Origin: Chara braunii
Taxonomy: Eukaryota; Streptophyta; Charophyceae; Charales; Characeae
DNA: 36,157 bases
Assembly: GCA_003427395.1 (NCBI GenBank)
Contig: BFEA01000260.1
Coordinates: 855,168 to 891,324, forward strand
Direction: 5' to 3'
The notes beneath the pieces are model-generated. The model was not told where the DNA came from, ran no database searches, and saw nothing but the letters and a program-made list of their open reading frames with translations. A program made the position numbers and the translations under genes. Shown here in pieces: positions 10,583-21,463 of the stretch. Within the stretch, counting starts at the first letter, position 1. Every line of letters starts with the position of its first letter.

Positions 10583-11641
10583 TGCAAGGAACCTGACTGT
10601 TTATAGCTTGCTGGAGTGTATCTCATTGCATGCATAGATGTCATCATACAGATAGAGAAACTTCACACTAAGCCAAATCGAGATGAGATGAGAACCAGAT
10701 AGCACAGCTCATATTATCACAACAACATCATACAAGAGTATCTCGAATCCAAGAGTTCAGCGCCAACAGAGTACAAGTCTCTTTCATTCCATTCTCAATA
10801 TAGGGCCTGGCTCATCCAGCGTTTGCCCTCAGATCACAGGTATGGTGCCGACAGGTAAGTATCACCATATCCAACTCCTTAACCTGTCTTCTCCCTCTCT
10901 CCCTCACGAGATCCCTGTCTTGGCTCCCTCGTCTCACTCTGCATGCTCACTCCCTACTTATGAGAATCTACTCTGAATGCTACTCACTGATGTCTTCTAC
11001 TAACCCCTCTACTTCTACTAATAATGCTGGCGCAGCTCTGGCTGCTTTTGCCAGTCAGCGCCCAGCCTCTTCTTCCTATGCTTGCACAGCTTCCAGCCAG
11101 CGCATTCTCCCTGCATGCTAGCGCACAAGTGCTTCAACACTTCGACGCATCAATGCCAGTGGAAATCTGTCGAGTGGGGAGGCTGGCCTAGTCTCTTATA
11201 GTGCTGGCCTCCCTTCGCGAGGTCTGAATCAATCTTCCTTGGGTCTTTCCCCAGTCCCAAACCACTGCAGAATGTGTCCCAGTACCTTTCCTTCAGGGTC
11301 TGCTGCTGCTGCGGCCTTCAGGCCAGAAGTTTGGACTTTGGGTCTGAATCTGGACTGCCTATTGGACTTCGACTTGGACTGGGACCCTACGTCATTGACT
11401 TCCATTCGAACAGACACTTCTGCACGAACAGACACATCTACTGCATGAACAGACACGACTTGCACAGCCCCCTAGACGAACAGACGTGACTCTCACAATT
11501 GAATGCTGCAACTGTTCGTCCTGGGGCATGACTGTGACCTTTGACACAACTCCTCACTTCAGTTAGGATGTGACTTTTGACCCAGAGAACATGTCTTTTG
11601 ATCTGCTTTTCACGAATCGAGTTCTGGCCGAGTGGGCCCCA
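10583..11641 (-). mobile_element. 5' LTR of E2
   Basis: This is the partner of 2651-3859; only scattered substitutions are visible in line-by-line comparison, apart from the roughly 150-bp difference. On the minus strand it starts TGGGGCCC (11641) and ends CCTTGCA (10583), directly before the primer-binding site. Confidence 0.88.
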
Positions 11642-12168
11642 TTTTTTTATTATTTTTTTTCTTATGAAGGCATCACATAGATTATTACGCAACAGACATG
11701 AAGGAGGCCGGGGACCTCACAATTCTACCCGGAGACTGACACAAGTTCCTAGCCAGACCAACCTGGCCACAGAGAGGCATCTTATCAACAAAACAGAAAA
11801 AAGCCAGACCAACCTGGCAGCAGCAAACTGGACGCCAGACCAACCTGGCAGGCAAATGGGGGCATACAGCAAATAGACACTCGTAAGAGATGGCCCACTC
11901 GATCCTACGACGGATCCCTAGGCCTATGGCTGCCTCCCTCAAGGCCTTTGCGAACCACCGAGTGGCCAGGTTGGTTTCGCCTTGAGAACCAAGTTCCTCT
12001 ATATGACGAACTACTCTAACAGACAGTATCCCTGTACTTACCCACCAACTACAGTAAGATCCCACCAGCTACAATAAGATCCCACAGTGCAATGTCTTAG
12101 CTATCTATGCCTATAGCCCATCCTTTGTTTTGTACTAAACTCTATATTGAAGTTTATTCTCCCTACTA
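11642..12168 (-). mobile_element. LINE 3' untranslated region with A-rich tail
   Basis: On the minus strand this follows the LINE stop codon and ends in an A-rich tail (11642-11662, A runs interrupted by T) that touches the first base of the E2 LTR. It contains three copies of GCCAGACCAACCTGGC (11752, 11803, 11834) and a short duplicated block near 12040-12090 (GGGATCTTA-TGTAG-TGGTGGG type). Open frames here look incidental. Confidence 0.65.
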
Positions 12169-14620
12169 TTACTCATAGACTGATTTGAGCCAAGGAGACA
12201 ACACCAGTTTTCCAGTCCTTGCACAAACTGCTGCCAGGCGATTCTTCTTAGCCCAGGAGCGCAGGAACCACAACCTTGCTCTGGACCGTTCCGGGGCAGA
12301 TTGGGACAAGACTTTTTTCCTCCAGTCCACGACAACCATGTGTCTGACAGTGGCTTTTATTCCGGCTTTCAGTTCTGCGTCTGAAAAATATCTTTTTCAA
12401 ACAGCACTGAATTCCTCTCTTTCCATATCCACCAGATTGCCACTGCACGGATCGTCATCGCAACGTAGCCCCAGCCTTTGCTATTGGATAGTGAAGGTGG
12501 TAGTTTGCCCGTTATAGCCCATTCCAAATCCCATTCCACTTCTTCAGGACCACCCCAAGCTTTCCAGTGGTGAGCCCACCATCTCCATATACGGAAAGAC
12601 AGAGGGCAAATGCCCCAGAAATGTGATGCGTCCTCCGGAGCTCGGTGGCATCTCACACAGCAAACGTCCACCTCCATGCCTCTAGTAAACAAGGAAACGA
12701 CATCCAACGGGGCCGAGTGGGTTAAAAGCCACAACACCGATGCGCACTTCTTGCTTGGTAGTCTCATGCAGACCTTCCACATTCCTCTATAGTATTCCAC
12801 TGAAAGTACCGAGCCCGTGCTAGCATAGGGGTTTGCTTCCTGTACTCTGACTGTCGAGCTCCCTTGCAGTCTTTGAAGGCCCATTCCTAGTCCGGAGCTG
12901 TACTAGTAAAGTTTCGGTTTGCCTCTCATTTTGGGCCAACCATACAGTTCCGAATCAATCTTCATGTGGCGGATCGGGGTGCTGTCCATGAACAGCGTAG
13001 GTTGAACTGCTCCCCCTGCTGAAAACTGCATAACCACTCTCACTTCTTCCATCATGCCAAAGCTACTCAACCCCCGTTCCTCCTTGAAGGTCAGTTTGTT
13101 GTCCCGTAGCCCGTCTTTAGTCTGTCTCTCCCAGACTTCCACTTTATCATGGCTTACTTGCTTTAGGATTTGAGGGTCGCCACCCAAACTAAGAACGGGG
13201 CAATACCACTGGCCTGTTGAGGGTGAGTCTCCTAAAAGATGTTTCCATTCTTCAGGGATGGCTTGGATCAGTTCATCCCGCCTTGTTTCAATGTACCACA
13301 GTTGCCCTAGGTTCCTTCTCAAGTCCGAGGTGCTCCTCCACCCTTTCTGGGCCTCGTCCCACAGGTCCTCGATCCGAAGTATTCCCCTTTCCACCCACGA
13401 TCTCCCAAAGCTCCCTTGTCCTGCAATCGCGAAGACTGACCCATCCCCCTTCTTTATCCACTGATTCTCAAAGAGAGGTTGTCGCAATACCTCGTCTCGC
13501 GTTTAAGGCTCCCTCAACAGTTCTAGTGCGAGGGTCTTCCAAGCCTGGATTACTCCTTGCCAGAAGGGGGATTTCAGCCTCCTTCGCTGGTATGATGGAG
13601 CCAACATCGCAGCCCAGACATCGTCCCCTCTACACAAGCCCCAATCTTTGGCCAGAGTATATTCCGCCAATGCCACCCAACTGTAATCATATGTATTAAG
13701 GGCGGCTCTTATAGGCCATTTACCAAGCAGAGCTTTGTTCTGGCGAATTGGATCTAACACAGCGAGGCCTCCTTCCTTTGTAGCAGTGAGCTTCTCCCAA
13801 GATATCTTGGACATGTGGGCCTTATTCTCCTCTGCCTCTAGTTTCCAGATATATCTTGAGGCCGCAGTTCTGATATCTCTTGCAGGCTTTTTCCCAAGGG
13901 GCCTGACAGCACCCGAGTCCCAAAGTTGGGAGAAAACCGCCGCATTCACTATCAGGGCTCTGCCAAATAGTGATAAGCCATAAATGGTCTTCCACTTCTG
14001 CAGTCGTTGTTCCACCCTCCCGACCAGAATCCTGTCCTGCGTCTCCGCGCAGTTCTGCAAGGATACTTGTACACCCAAAAACCTTTCCGAAGAATCAGCG
14101 GGAATTTTTTTCATCCCAAAGTCCACACAAATCTCAAACTGTTCCAGCAAGAAAAACACCGATTTTGACCAGTTGATTTGAGCCTCACTAAGTGCACACA
14201 GTATTCGGTTAAAGTCTCCTTAACCGCTCTGAGTGAGTTTGCCGTATTCTTAGACACAATTGTGAGGTCGTCCGCTAACGCGTTCCCTTTAAACTGTAGG
14301 TGACCACGAGTGTGCAGACCAACTATATAGGGGTTACACCACATCCATCTGCATGACGAAAAGCAGTGGTGCCAGTGGACATCCTTGTCGTAAAGATCTG
14401 GTCAGTGGAAAGGAGGGTGAGATTCTACCGTTGATCATCATGGATGCAGTTGCATGGAAATACAAGGTTTTAACCCATTCACAGAAGTTCGGTCCAATGC
14501 CCATATGACGTATAGAGTCAATAGGACAATTGGCCAACTAACTCTGTCATAGGCTTTCTCCAGATCAAGGAGAAGAATTGTCATATCCCCTTGCCACCTC
14601 ACGCCCCAAATGACCTTGTG
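12169..14620 (-). pseudogene. LINE (L1-type) ORF2: reverse transcriptase to C-terminal zinc motif, 5' truncated
   Basis: This is a non-LTR retrotransposon RT. Minus-strand motifs in order are LLLDLEKAYDRVSW (motif A), SLRQGCPLAPLLF (motif B), ALADDLTIV with the catalytic ADD at 14267-14275 (motif C), FLGVQVSL, and RVEQRLQKWK. The long L1-type connection region follows, then CVRCHRAPEDASHFWGICP, typical of the zinc-binding C-terminus of plant LINE RTs (zf-RVT). The end is at a TAA at 12169-12171. Lesions include frame changes near 14530, 14340 and 14160, in-frame stops near 13503 and 12903, and a frameshift near 12380. The endonuclease and first RT blocks are missing, because the sequence changes to a plus-strand gypsy integrase near 14600. 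No part of gypsy pol is mixed into this frame. Confidence 0.88.
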
Positions 14621-15655
14621 ATCAATGAGTTTAACAAGAGATACATTCTGCATTATGGCCCCCCGAAGACTCTTGTGAGTGATCGGGATACTAGGTTCAT
14701 GAGTGCAGATTGGAAAGATTTCACCTCCCTGACCTACGACATGAAACTCAAGATGACATCTGGTCGACATCCCGAAGCCAATGGACTGGCCGAGGAGATC
14801 AACCAGACCGTGATCCAACTTCTCAGGNCTCTAATTGTACCTGATCAGAACTCTTGGGATGAGGATTTGCCGATTGTGCAGGGGTTGTACAACAACTCCA
14901 TCCACTCCTCCACCGGGATGACGCCTAACCGGCTGCATCTTGGATGGAAAATCCGCAATCCTCTATCTTATCTGTTCCCTGAACAGCCACCTGGCCTAAC
15001 ACCTGGCCAGCCAGGCTATAGCGCTAAGTTTGATCGCCTGCTCAAAGTTGATGTCGCAGCTATGGAAAGGCGACGCACTGCCATGATTAAACATGCTAAC
15101 AAAAAGNGCCAGCCTGCACCTTTCACAGTGGGAAGTTATGTCTGGGTTAAAATGTCTGAGTTTTCTGAAGAAGAAGGTGTATCACGAAAGCTTCTTCCTC
15201 AATACTACGGTCCGTGGAAGGTGTTGAACCANGTAGTGAGTGATTCCTTTGGCCCTTCNTATACAATCGATGTGCCTGCTCATCTGCGCACATATCCAGT
15301 CTTTCATGCATCAAAGTTATTTCCGTATGAGCCACCTGAGACGTTCAAGTACCGAGAATTGATGATTCCCCGCGCAATCAATGGCGGTCACGAGGTTGAT
15401 AGAATCGTTGAGCACAGTGGAAAAGGGAGAAACAGACAGTATAAAGTGCATTTTCTGTACCACCCACTGAACGACTTCTACTGGATTGCTAAGAAAGACC
15501 TATTGCAGAGTGCACCTCGCGTCGTTAACGCCTATGAACGATTGATCAGTTCTGAACAGCAACCAAAATTCATTGCTACCCTGACTCCTACGGAACACAC
15601 CCGATCTCTCTTTGCTATCTACGCCTNTGATGCATTATGCAAGGACTCTGATTGA
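14591..15655 (+). pseudogene. Gypsy chromovirus integrase, C-terminal two thirds (E6)
   Basis: One open frame of about 354 codons covers the integrase from just before the second Asp: LVSDRDTRFMS (residues about 31-41), HPEANGLAEEIN with the catalytic Glu, YNNSIHSSTGMTP, the C-terminal GPWKVL and HASKLFP blocks, and a chromodomain-like tail (HEVDRIVEH ... QYKVHFLYHP). Unlike its neighbours it has no stops. However, it lacks the zinc finger and first catalytic Asp, because it begins at the junction with the LINE. Five single N bases (14828, 15107, 15232, 15259, 15627) fall inside it. The extreme N-terminal residues overlap the antisense LINE frame, so the true junction is uncertain by some tens of bases. 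Confidence 0.88.
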
Positions 15656-15681
15656 GTTACTCGCTCGAAGGGACCTCGCTC

Positions 15682-15696
15682 TTGAGGGGGAGGTAG
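15682..15696 (+). promoter_or_regulatory. Polypurine tract of E6
   Basis: The sequence TTGAGGGGGAGGTAG lies 3' of the integrase stop and directly before the TG of the following LTR. Such purine-rich tracts prime plus-strand DNA synthesis. Confidence 0.7.
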
Positions 15697-17066
15697 TGTA
15701 ATGACCCATCATAACACAGACTGAGAACACTGCTGATTTCAGAAGTTCTGCTGATGGAATGGATGCATTGCTGAGATTCCCGCATTCTGCTGTGTTTTCT
15801 AAGTCTGTCTGTGTGTGCGTGCTTGTGACCTGCCTGCCTGTCTGAGTGCTTGTCGATATGAGTGTGTGTGTGACCTGCAAGAGTACTTGTTTGTTTGGCA
15901 GGCCCGTAGGGCCGGTACTTACCTGTGGTCGTGGCATTGAGGGTTGTAGCAGGGAAAAACACTCAAGTGGCGAAGCTAGCGGCCCCGCGGCCCTTGGGAT
16001 AGCGGAAAAACACTCAAGTAGGCAGGTAGGCCANAACTGCACCCCACTGCAGTTGGCGTGAAGGGGTACCGGAGGCCGAGCAGAAGAAGACAAAGTTGGC
16101 ATTTTTAGAGTCCAGTAGCGGTAGGGTAGGTCTAGGCCGGTACCAGTCCAACCAGTCTGAGTCTAGAGCCTGTACAGGTAGTATCAGGGTCTGCAATGAT
16201 GTTTCCCTCCGAAATGGAGGAAGTACCGGTTGCTTGGAGAGGCCGAGCGGCCTGGAAGTCACCGCCCAAGAGGCAAGCAGGCCGCTATATCAAGAGGCCG
16301 GGCGGAGAGCCCAGCCTCATTCTTCAGTGTGCAAGTTTGGCGACACGCTGCTGGAGCGCTGGCTGGAGTGGTGCTGGGTACTACAGCGCTGCTGGGAGGA
16401 AGAAGCCGGGAGCTTCCACCTTGGCTATGGTGGAGCTCTACCGGTAGGAGGAGGAGGAGGGAGAAGGGGACCAAGGAGGAGAGTGGCGAGGCACTTACTG
16501 GCTATGGTAGACACCATCTTCATCTCCTTGCTAGGCGCTGCATCAGGAAGGCCCCAATGGGGGTAGTGCCGCATCAAGGAAACTCGGGACAGAGTCAGGC
16601 GTGGTGGCTGAGTGGGCAGCGACATAGCTGCTTGTTGATGACCTTGAAGTGGGGCAGCAGCATAGCTGCTTTGGGTTGTCCTTTGGACAAGAGGCTGAAT
16701 CCTCAATAGTCCGCCATAGCCTCGGCCTGAATGTGGAGGAAGAGGAAGGGTGGCCATGGCTATGGTGGACCTCATGTTGTGCCTGCAGTAGAAGTGGGAT
16801 TCGGACATTGATTCTGGTTCAGTCATTCAACATTATTATTGTTATTTCTTGTTTGAATAAGAGGGAGGAGATAAGGAGGAAGGGATTGGTTGGCGAAGAA
16901 GAAGAGCCTTGACATTGGTCTATGCTGGAGTACATCATCATCTTCTTCTTTCTCACTTCTTCTTCTTCTTCTTTCCCTCTCTTTCCTTTCAAGTTCATTC
17001 ATTTCTTTTTGCAATTGGATGGCATTGTACTTTCAGATGAATGTAAATTTGGCCAGGATCGTAACA
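15697..17066 (+). mobile_element. Probable 3' LTR of E6 (end tentative)
   Basis: It starts TGTAATGACCC directly after the polypurine tract. The best candidate end is GTAACA at 17061-17066, where the composition changes sharply to AT-rich DNA. There is no second copy in the window, so the right end is not proven. It holds CT-rich runs near 16940-16985 and one N (16034). Open frames up to 160 codons overlap on both strands without recognisable domains, and I call none of them a gene. Confidence 0.55.
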
Positions 17067-17414
17067 AAATTCTTTTTCAAAAATTTTAATTCTAAAATAC
17101 TTTAGAATTAATTAAATTATTTTCCAACATTTCTTTTTCATAATTCGAAAACATTTCTGATTAATTCTTGTTCGAAATTTCAATAATTGGAAAACATTTT
17201 AAAATTAATCAAACTCTTTTTTTTTTTTTTCGTAATTCAAAATACGTAGAATTAATTAATTCTTTTTCGACATTCCTTCGAAATTCGAAACTACTTTTAA
17301 TTCGTTCTTTTTCAAAAAAATTAAAAATACGTTAGATTCGGTTAGAAATTAGAAATAATTAAATTCTTTTCCGATATCTCTTTTTTTTTCAAAATTTGAA
17401 AATAATTTTACTTA
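17067..17414. other. AT-rich segment with degenerate repeats, left part
   Basis: No gene. It is a mixture of blocks such as TTCTTTTTC, TTCGAAA, AATTAATT and ACATTT that recur irregularly. The same texture resumes at 18350 after the solo LTR, so the two halves were once contiguous. Confidence 0.7.
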
Positions 17415-18349
17415 TGCGAGGCTTAGGGCCTCGATATGCCCTTCAGGGCCCACTTTTCACACAGTCGGCCGCCCTAAGTGAAGGCAGGCACCACCGAGGC
17501 CTACAGGCCATTTCAAGGCGACCACGCAACTGGGGAAATTCAGGCAGTTGTGCAGCGCCAGTTGGTTGGAAGCACCCCAGGCCCCGGCTGCCTTCATTGC
17601 ATGTAACTAAGGCAAGCCTTGAGCCGGATACACAAAGTGGACCAAACAAAGGTCGAGGGCAGTTGGGTGCTGATAACCGCCTCAGGCCCTGGGCCTGTTT
17701 CCTTCGGACCGAGGCTCAGCCTCCCTGGGCCTACCAAAAGCTTCTTGGTCGGGGCCCAGTACCGCAGCATAGCACGCAGCAGCAGGCCACTTCGATATAG
17801 GGAAGGGCCTGCCCAAGCATTGGACATTCGGGCACTGGCTGCTTTGTGCGCAAGCGCTGCTGCGCTATCGCCTGCCAGGCTCACACGCTCACGGGCGAGC
17901 TGAAAGGAGCAGGCCATAGCCGGGCTGCGCTGCTGTATGCTGGATGGGGCGCATGGTGGTCCTTGGGTGCAAGTGGCATCAATGAGTTGGGGAACGAGGT
18001 TGTGAGTGATACGAGAGACATAACTGGTGCTTGAAGTGTGTTGCATTGGCCGAGATCTGCTCGTACTTCGAGGAGCGGTTGACGTCATCAACGACATTGT
18101 AGAGTAGGCTAGATAGGATCTGCCATCTGTAGTCTGGGCGCCGAGCGCCAGATAGGATATCAACATTGGTTCTTCATTGATGATGATGATGAGACTATTC
18201 CAGCATTGTCAATTATGAGCTTTTGGTGTGCTCTTCTTTGGTTAAACTCGTGATGCAATTCTGCTTTTGGTTCGAGGTCACGACTATCTGGTCTCATGTG
18301 TATGATGCTGCTTGATTGCTGAAGTTCGCTATTGCTCATCTTCCTTGCA
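17415..18349 (+). mobile_element. Solo LTR of gypsy family C (copy 2)
   Basis: It aligns with 28493-29356 from end to end. It starts TGCGAGGCTTAGGGCC and ends TTCCTTGCA. The left flank ends in ACTTA (17410-17414), and the same five bases occur at 18349-18353, one base overlapping the terminal A, so a 4-5 bp target duplication is visible. No pol or gag of its own flanks it, and both sides are the same AT-rich DNA. This fits a solo LTR left by LTR-LTR recombination. Confidence 0.85.
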
Positions 18350-18738
18350 CTTAATTCCTTTTCTCGTATATTGTGATTACTAAGAACAAATTCTCTTTAG
18401 AAATTCTCGAACTTCGGGAATATTTTACTTAATTCCTTTTGAAATTTCATGCTTTTCATACCCCAAAATTAATTTTGAATAAATTTAACCGGAATTTATT
18501 TTTTCTAAATTAATTATCTTTTTTCCACATTTTCAACATTTATTTCATTCCTGAAAATTTCGTGTTTCCAACTTTTCTCCCGCGAAATCCTTTCCAAATT
18601 TTTGAATTAATCTCAAATAAATTACTCCAAATCGGAATAATTTACTTTGAATTAATTCCCATTTTATTCATTTATTGTTTTGGCAAATACCTTTATTTTG
18701 AATAAATCAATTAATGTTGTAAATACGCAAATCTCCGC
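18350..18738. other. AT-rich segment, right part; leader of E3
   Basis: No gene. It is AT-rich, with AATTAATT, TTTTGAATAAAT and AATTTTTG-like blocks. It leads directly to the first Gag codon of E3, so part may be E3 leader or 5' LTR. No primer-binding site was found. Confidence 0.55.
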
Positions 18739-20426
18739 ATGTCACGCCAAAGCAAGAACTCTCAATGCGCAGCCGGCGATGGCACCGCCGCTGCCACCGC
18801 ATCTGCCTCCACCTCATCCGAAGCCGTCGCCTCAGCCACCACACCCACTCCATCTTCCCCCAACATGGCCCAATCCTCCAGCATCGATATGACCGCCATC
18901 AACACCCAGTCTGTTGACAGCCTCACCTGCGAACTTACAGGCGAACAAAAAGATCCGAGCCCGCCATTGCCACCAATATCACCACCCTCATTCACATGAT
19001 GTCCTCTTTCCAAACGGACATTCGCTCGTCCATCACCAAAATCGAAACCAATATCTCTGGCCTATTCGACCGTGTGACCTCTATCGAGCATCAAACCCCG
19101 ACAATCACAGTGGTCACGACCACGACACCCCCCTCTACGACCGTGCCCACATCCACCGCCCTCTCCGCTAGCACGTCCTCCACACCCCCGCCTTCATCCA
19201 CCACTACCTCCACCATAGTCACCCAGCCGAAAACCCCCGTCGTCACACAGTCGTCAACCATCCTCCCCCAATCAAAACCCCTCTTGACTTCGTCCGTGAT
19301 CACCTCCACCATCGCTAACTATTCCCAGACCATTCCACAAGCTATGTATCCCGCTCTTCCTCTACTTCCCCCAAATGCTCTCATCCCCACCAACCCCACC
19401 AATGATTTCACCTTGGTCGACTCTTCCTCTCCCACCCTTGATTTCAACGCCCTTGGTGCCACTAACCCCGGAGAAGTCAAAATCCCCCCATCATTCCGTG
19501 CCAACGAGATTCCCACCTTCTCAGGCCAACCCCATGAGGATGTCTTCCTCTTTCTCACCAAACTTCAACAAGCCTTCTCCCTCCTTATCATTCCTGTCGT
19601 CCAAGCTCCCCATCGCTGGCGGCCGACTCCTAGACAATGCTGCTCGCTGGTGGCACACCGAAATGACCAATCGTCATCACGTCAGTCTCCGACCTCACAC
19701 CTTCCTTGAGTGGGCCACCCTCATCACCTCCACCTTCCGCCCACAGAAAACGGCCGATAACTACATCGACCAATTCTGTCGGCTCCAACAAAATGGCCCA
19801 ACCGACCATTTTGTGCAATACGCCCGCTCGCTTCGTCAACATATCCCCATCGATGTCGTCAGCGACTTCGCCTTCATCTCCCGCGTTAAGCGCGTATGCC
19901 GCAAAGACCTCGCGGCCGCCCTTGTCCACGAGCCCCCCATGACCCTTGCCGACCTCCTCACTCGTGCCCTCCAACTCGACCACATCCTCTCCCCCTACAA
20001 GACCGCACTTACATCGGCCCTTCTGCCCTCGCTTCTTCCACAACATCGCCTCCGAGGACACCACCTCCACCACCTCCTCGGACGAGTTCACTGCCCTCGA
20101 GTCCCGACCCTGACACCCTCTCCGATCCACTAGACACCACATCGCTCTTCCCCAACGAACTCTCTGCCATTCACCTCATGCGAATGGAAAAGAGAGATCG
20201 CTCCAGCCGCCCTCCCCCGGCCACCCTCCCGAGCCGCCTCAAGAAACTCACACCCGAGGAAAGAGCCCACCTTCCGGCAAAGGGTGGATGTTTCCGGTGC
20301 CATCAATTAGGCCACCTGGAAACAAACTGCCCAAATGCTAGACATTTCCCACGCCAGTCTGCGGCTCCCCGGCCCGTAACCTCCGCATCACCCCCCTCGG
20401 TAGCAGCGAGCCCCTCCGCGACCTGA
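18739..20426 (+). pseudogene. E3 Gag (Ser/Thr/Pro-rich, CCHC), frameshifted
   Basis: This is the Gag of a plus-strand gypsy element. It starts with an ATG (MSRQSKNSQC) and an Ala/Ser/Thr/Pro-rich region, then continues in another frame from about 18996 (SITKIETNISGLF, then a long Thr/Ser/Pro stretch and EIPTFSGQPHEDVFLFL). A third frame takes over by about 19620 (ARWWHTEM ... FRPQKTADNYIDQFCRLQQ ... FVQYARSLRQHI), which is the capsid-like core. A fourth change near 20050-20150 leads to the zinc knuckle CFRCHQLGHLETNC (20289-20330). The stop is at 20424-20426. At least three frameshifts make it non-functional. The sense strand is strikingly C-rich and G-poor compared with the other elements. 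Confidence 0.88.
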
Positions 20427-20488
20427 ACACTGTCCCCAGGTCTCCGCCCCGGCATCAACGACTACTCTTTCGGTCGGCCACCCCATCG

Positions 20489-21463
20489 GTGACGATCTCC
20501 ATCCCACCGGTGGCCCATTTGGCATCGACAATGCGTCTGCCTCCCCCCTATTCGGTGCCGCACCCCCCATCGGATGACCCCCAGGCGTCACAATCCTCGT
20601 TGCCTGACACCCCCCTCACTGCCACTTGTTCCTCAACCCTCCTTCCAAATCCATCCTTTGTCACCTTCTCTGATGTTGTTGAGGAACAAGCCCAACACGA
20701 TCAGCTTGTCCGATTAGGCAATGAACAATGCTGCCTCAACACCATTATCTCCACCGCCAACTCAGCACGCTTTCACCTCAAATTCATCGCCGCCACCCTT
20801 GGTGCGTCTACGACTAAGTTTCGGGCCCTCCTCGACATTGGAGCCACCGAAAACTTCATCACCGACGCGTGTGTCCGAAAAGCTGGTCTTACCTCTACCC
20901 GATACGACTCCCCGATTACGATTCGTTTAGGGGACAAAGACACCGCCGTCATAGTAGACCTCATGGTTCCCGAGACCACCATGATTGTCAGAACCCTCCG
21001 CAGTCAAGTCTCATTCGATGCCATGCACTTAATGTGCGATATCGTTCTGGGAACACCTTGGTTGGACTGCTACATGCCATATGCGTTCCGCCACAACTTC
21101 CTCTGCCTTACCAACCCCCCTGACATAACCATCGCCATTCCCTATCTCCCCTATCTCACCTCCCCAAGCTCCGTCACCCCGCACCAATTCCTTCACATGG
21201 CTCGCACCAACCCTGACTCCACCTACTATTGCCTTGTCCTTGATCGCGAGCGTCTCGAGTACTTGCTCCCAACGGACAAACCCGACCAAGCCCCCCCCTC
21301 CAAACCCGCCCTCTCGACGAGTTCAAGGACTTCTTCCCTTAGTCCTTGCCTGCCGGATTACCTCCAGATCGTGGCGTATCCCACACCATCAATTTGGAAC
21401 CCGGCCACTCTCAACCTTGCCGCCCTCCATACCAACTCTCTGTTCCAGAAGCCGAAGAAATGA
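20489..21463 (+). pseudogene. E3 aspartic protease region
   Basis: A single frame of about 324 codons carries the retropepsin motif FRALLDIGATENFI (about residue 115). The catalytic Asp is kept, but the usual Ser of the D-S-G triad is Ile. The conserved block CDIVLGTPWLDCY follows. Upstream about 110 residues are Pro/Ser-rich linker; downstream residues lead towards RT. It stops at 21461-21463, and RT continues in another frame. Confidence 0.85.

Larger units (their letters stand above)
2651..11641 (-). mobile_element. Near-complete Ty3/gypsy chromovirus E2
   Basis: The element runs from a 5' LTR at high coordinates to a 3' LTR at low coordinates. Between them, on the minus strand and in order, lie a tRNA primer-binding site, a charged coiled-coil Gag N-terminus, Gag core, RGG-rich CCHC zinc knuckle, aspartic protease, RT, RNase H, integrase and a chromodomain-like tail. 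That order (PR-RT-RH-INT) is diagnostic for Ty3/gypsy (Metaviridae). The LTRs are about 1.06 and 1.21 kb. The flanking five bases differ (CTCAG at 2646-2650, TTTTT at 11642-11646), so no target-site duplication is visible. Several frameshifts and stops make it non-autonomous, but far fewer than in E4. Confidence 0.9.

Noticed and set aside
16096-16709. Overlapping 156- and 159-codon plus-strand frames
   Set aside because: Inside the probable E6 LTR, overlapping in several frames on both strands, no recognisable motif.
19091-20142. Minus-strand frames opposite E3 Gag
   Set aside because: Shadows of the C-rich Gag sense strand (Gly/Val/Glu-rich products), no domain.
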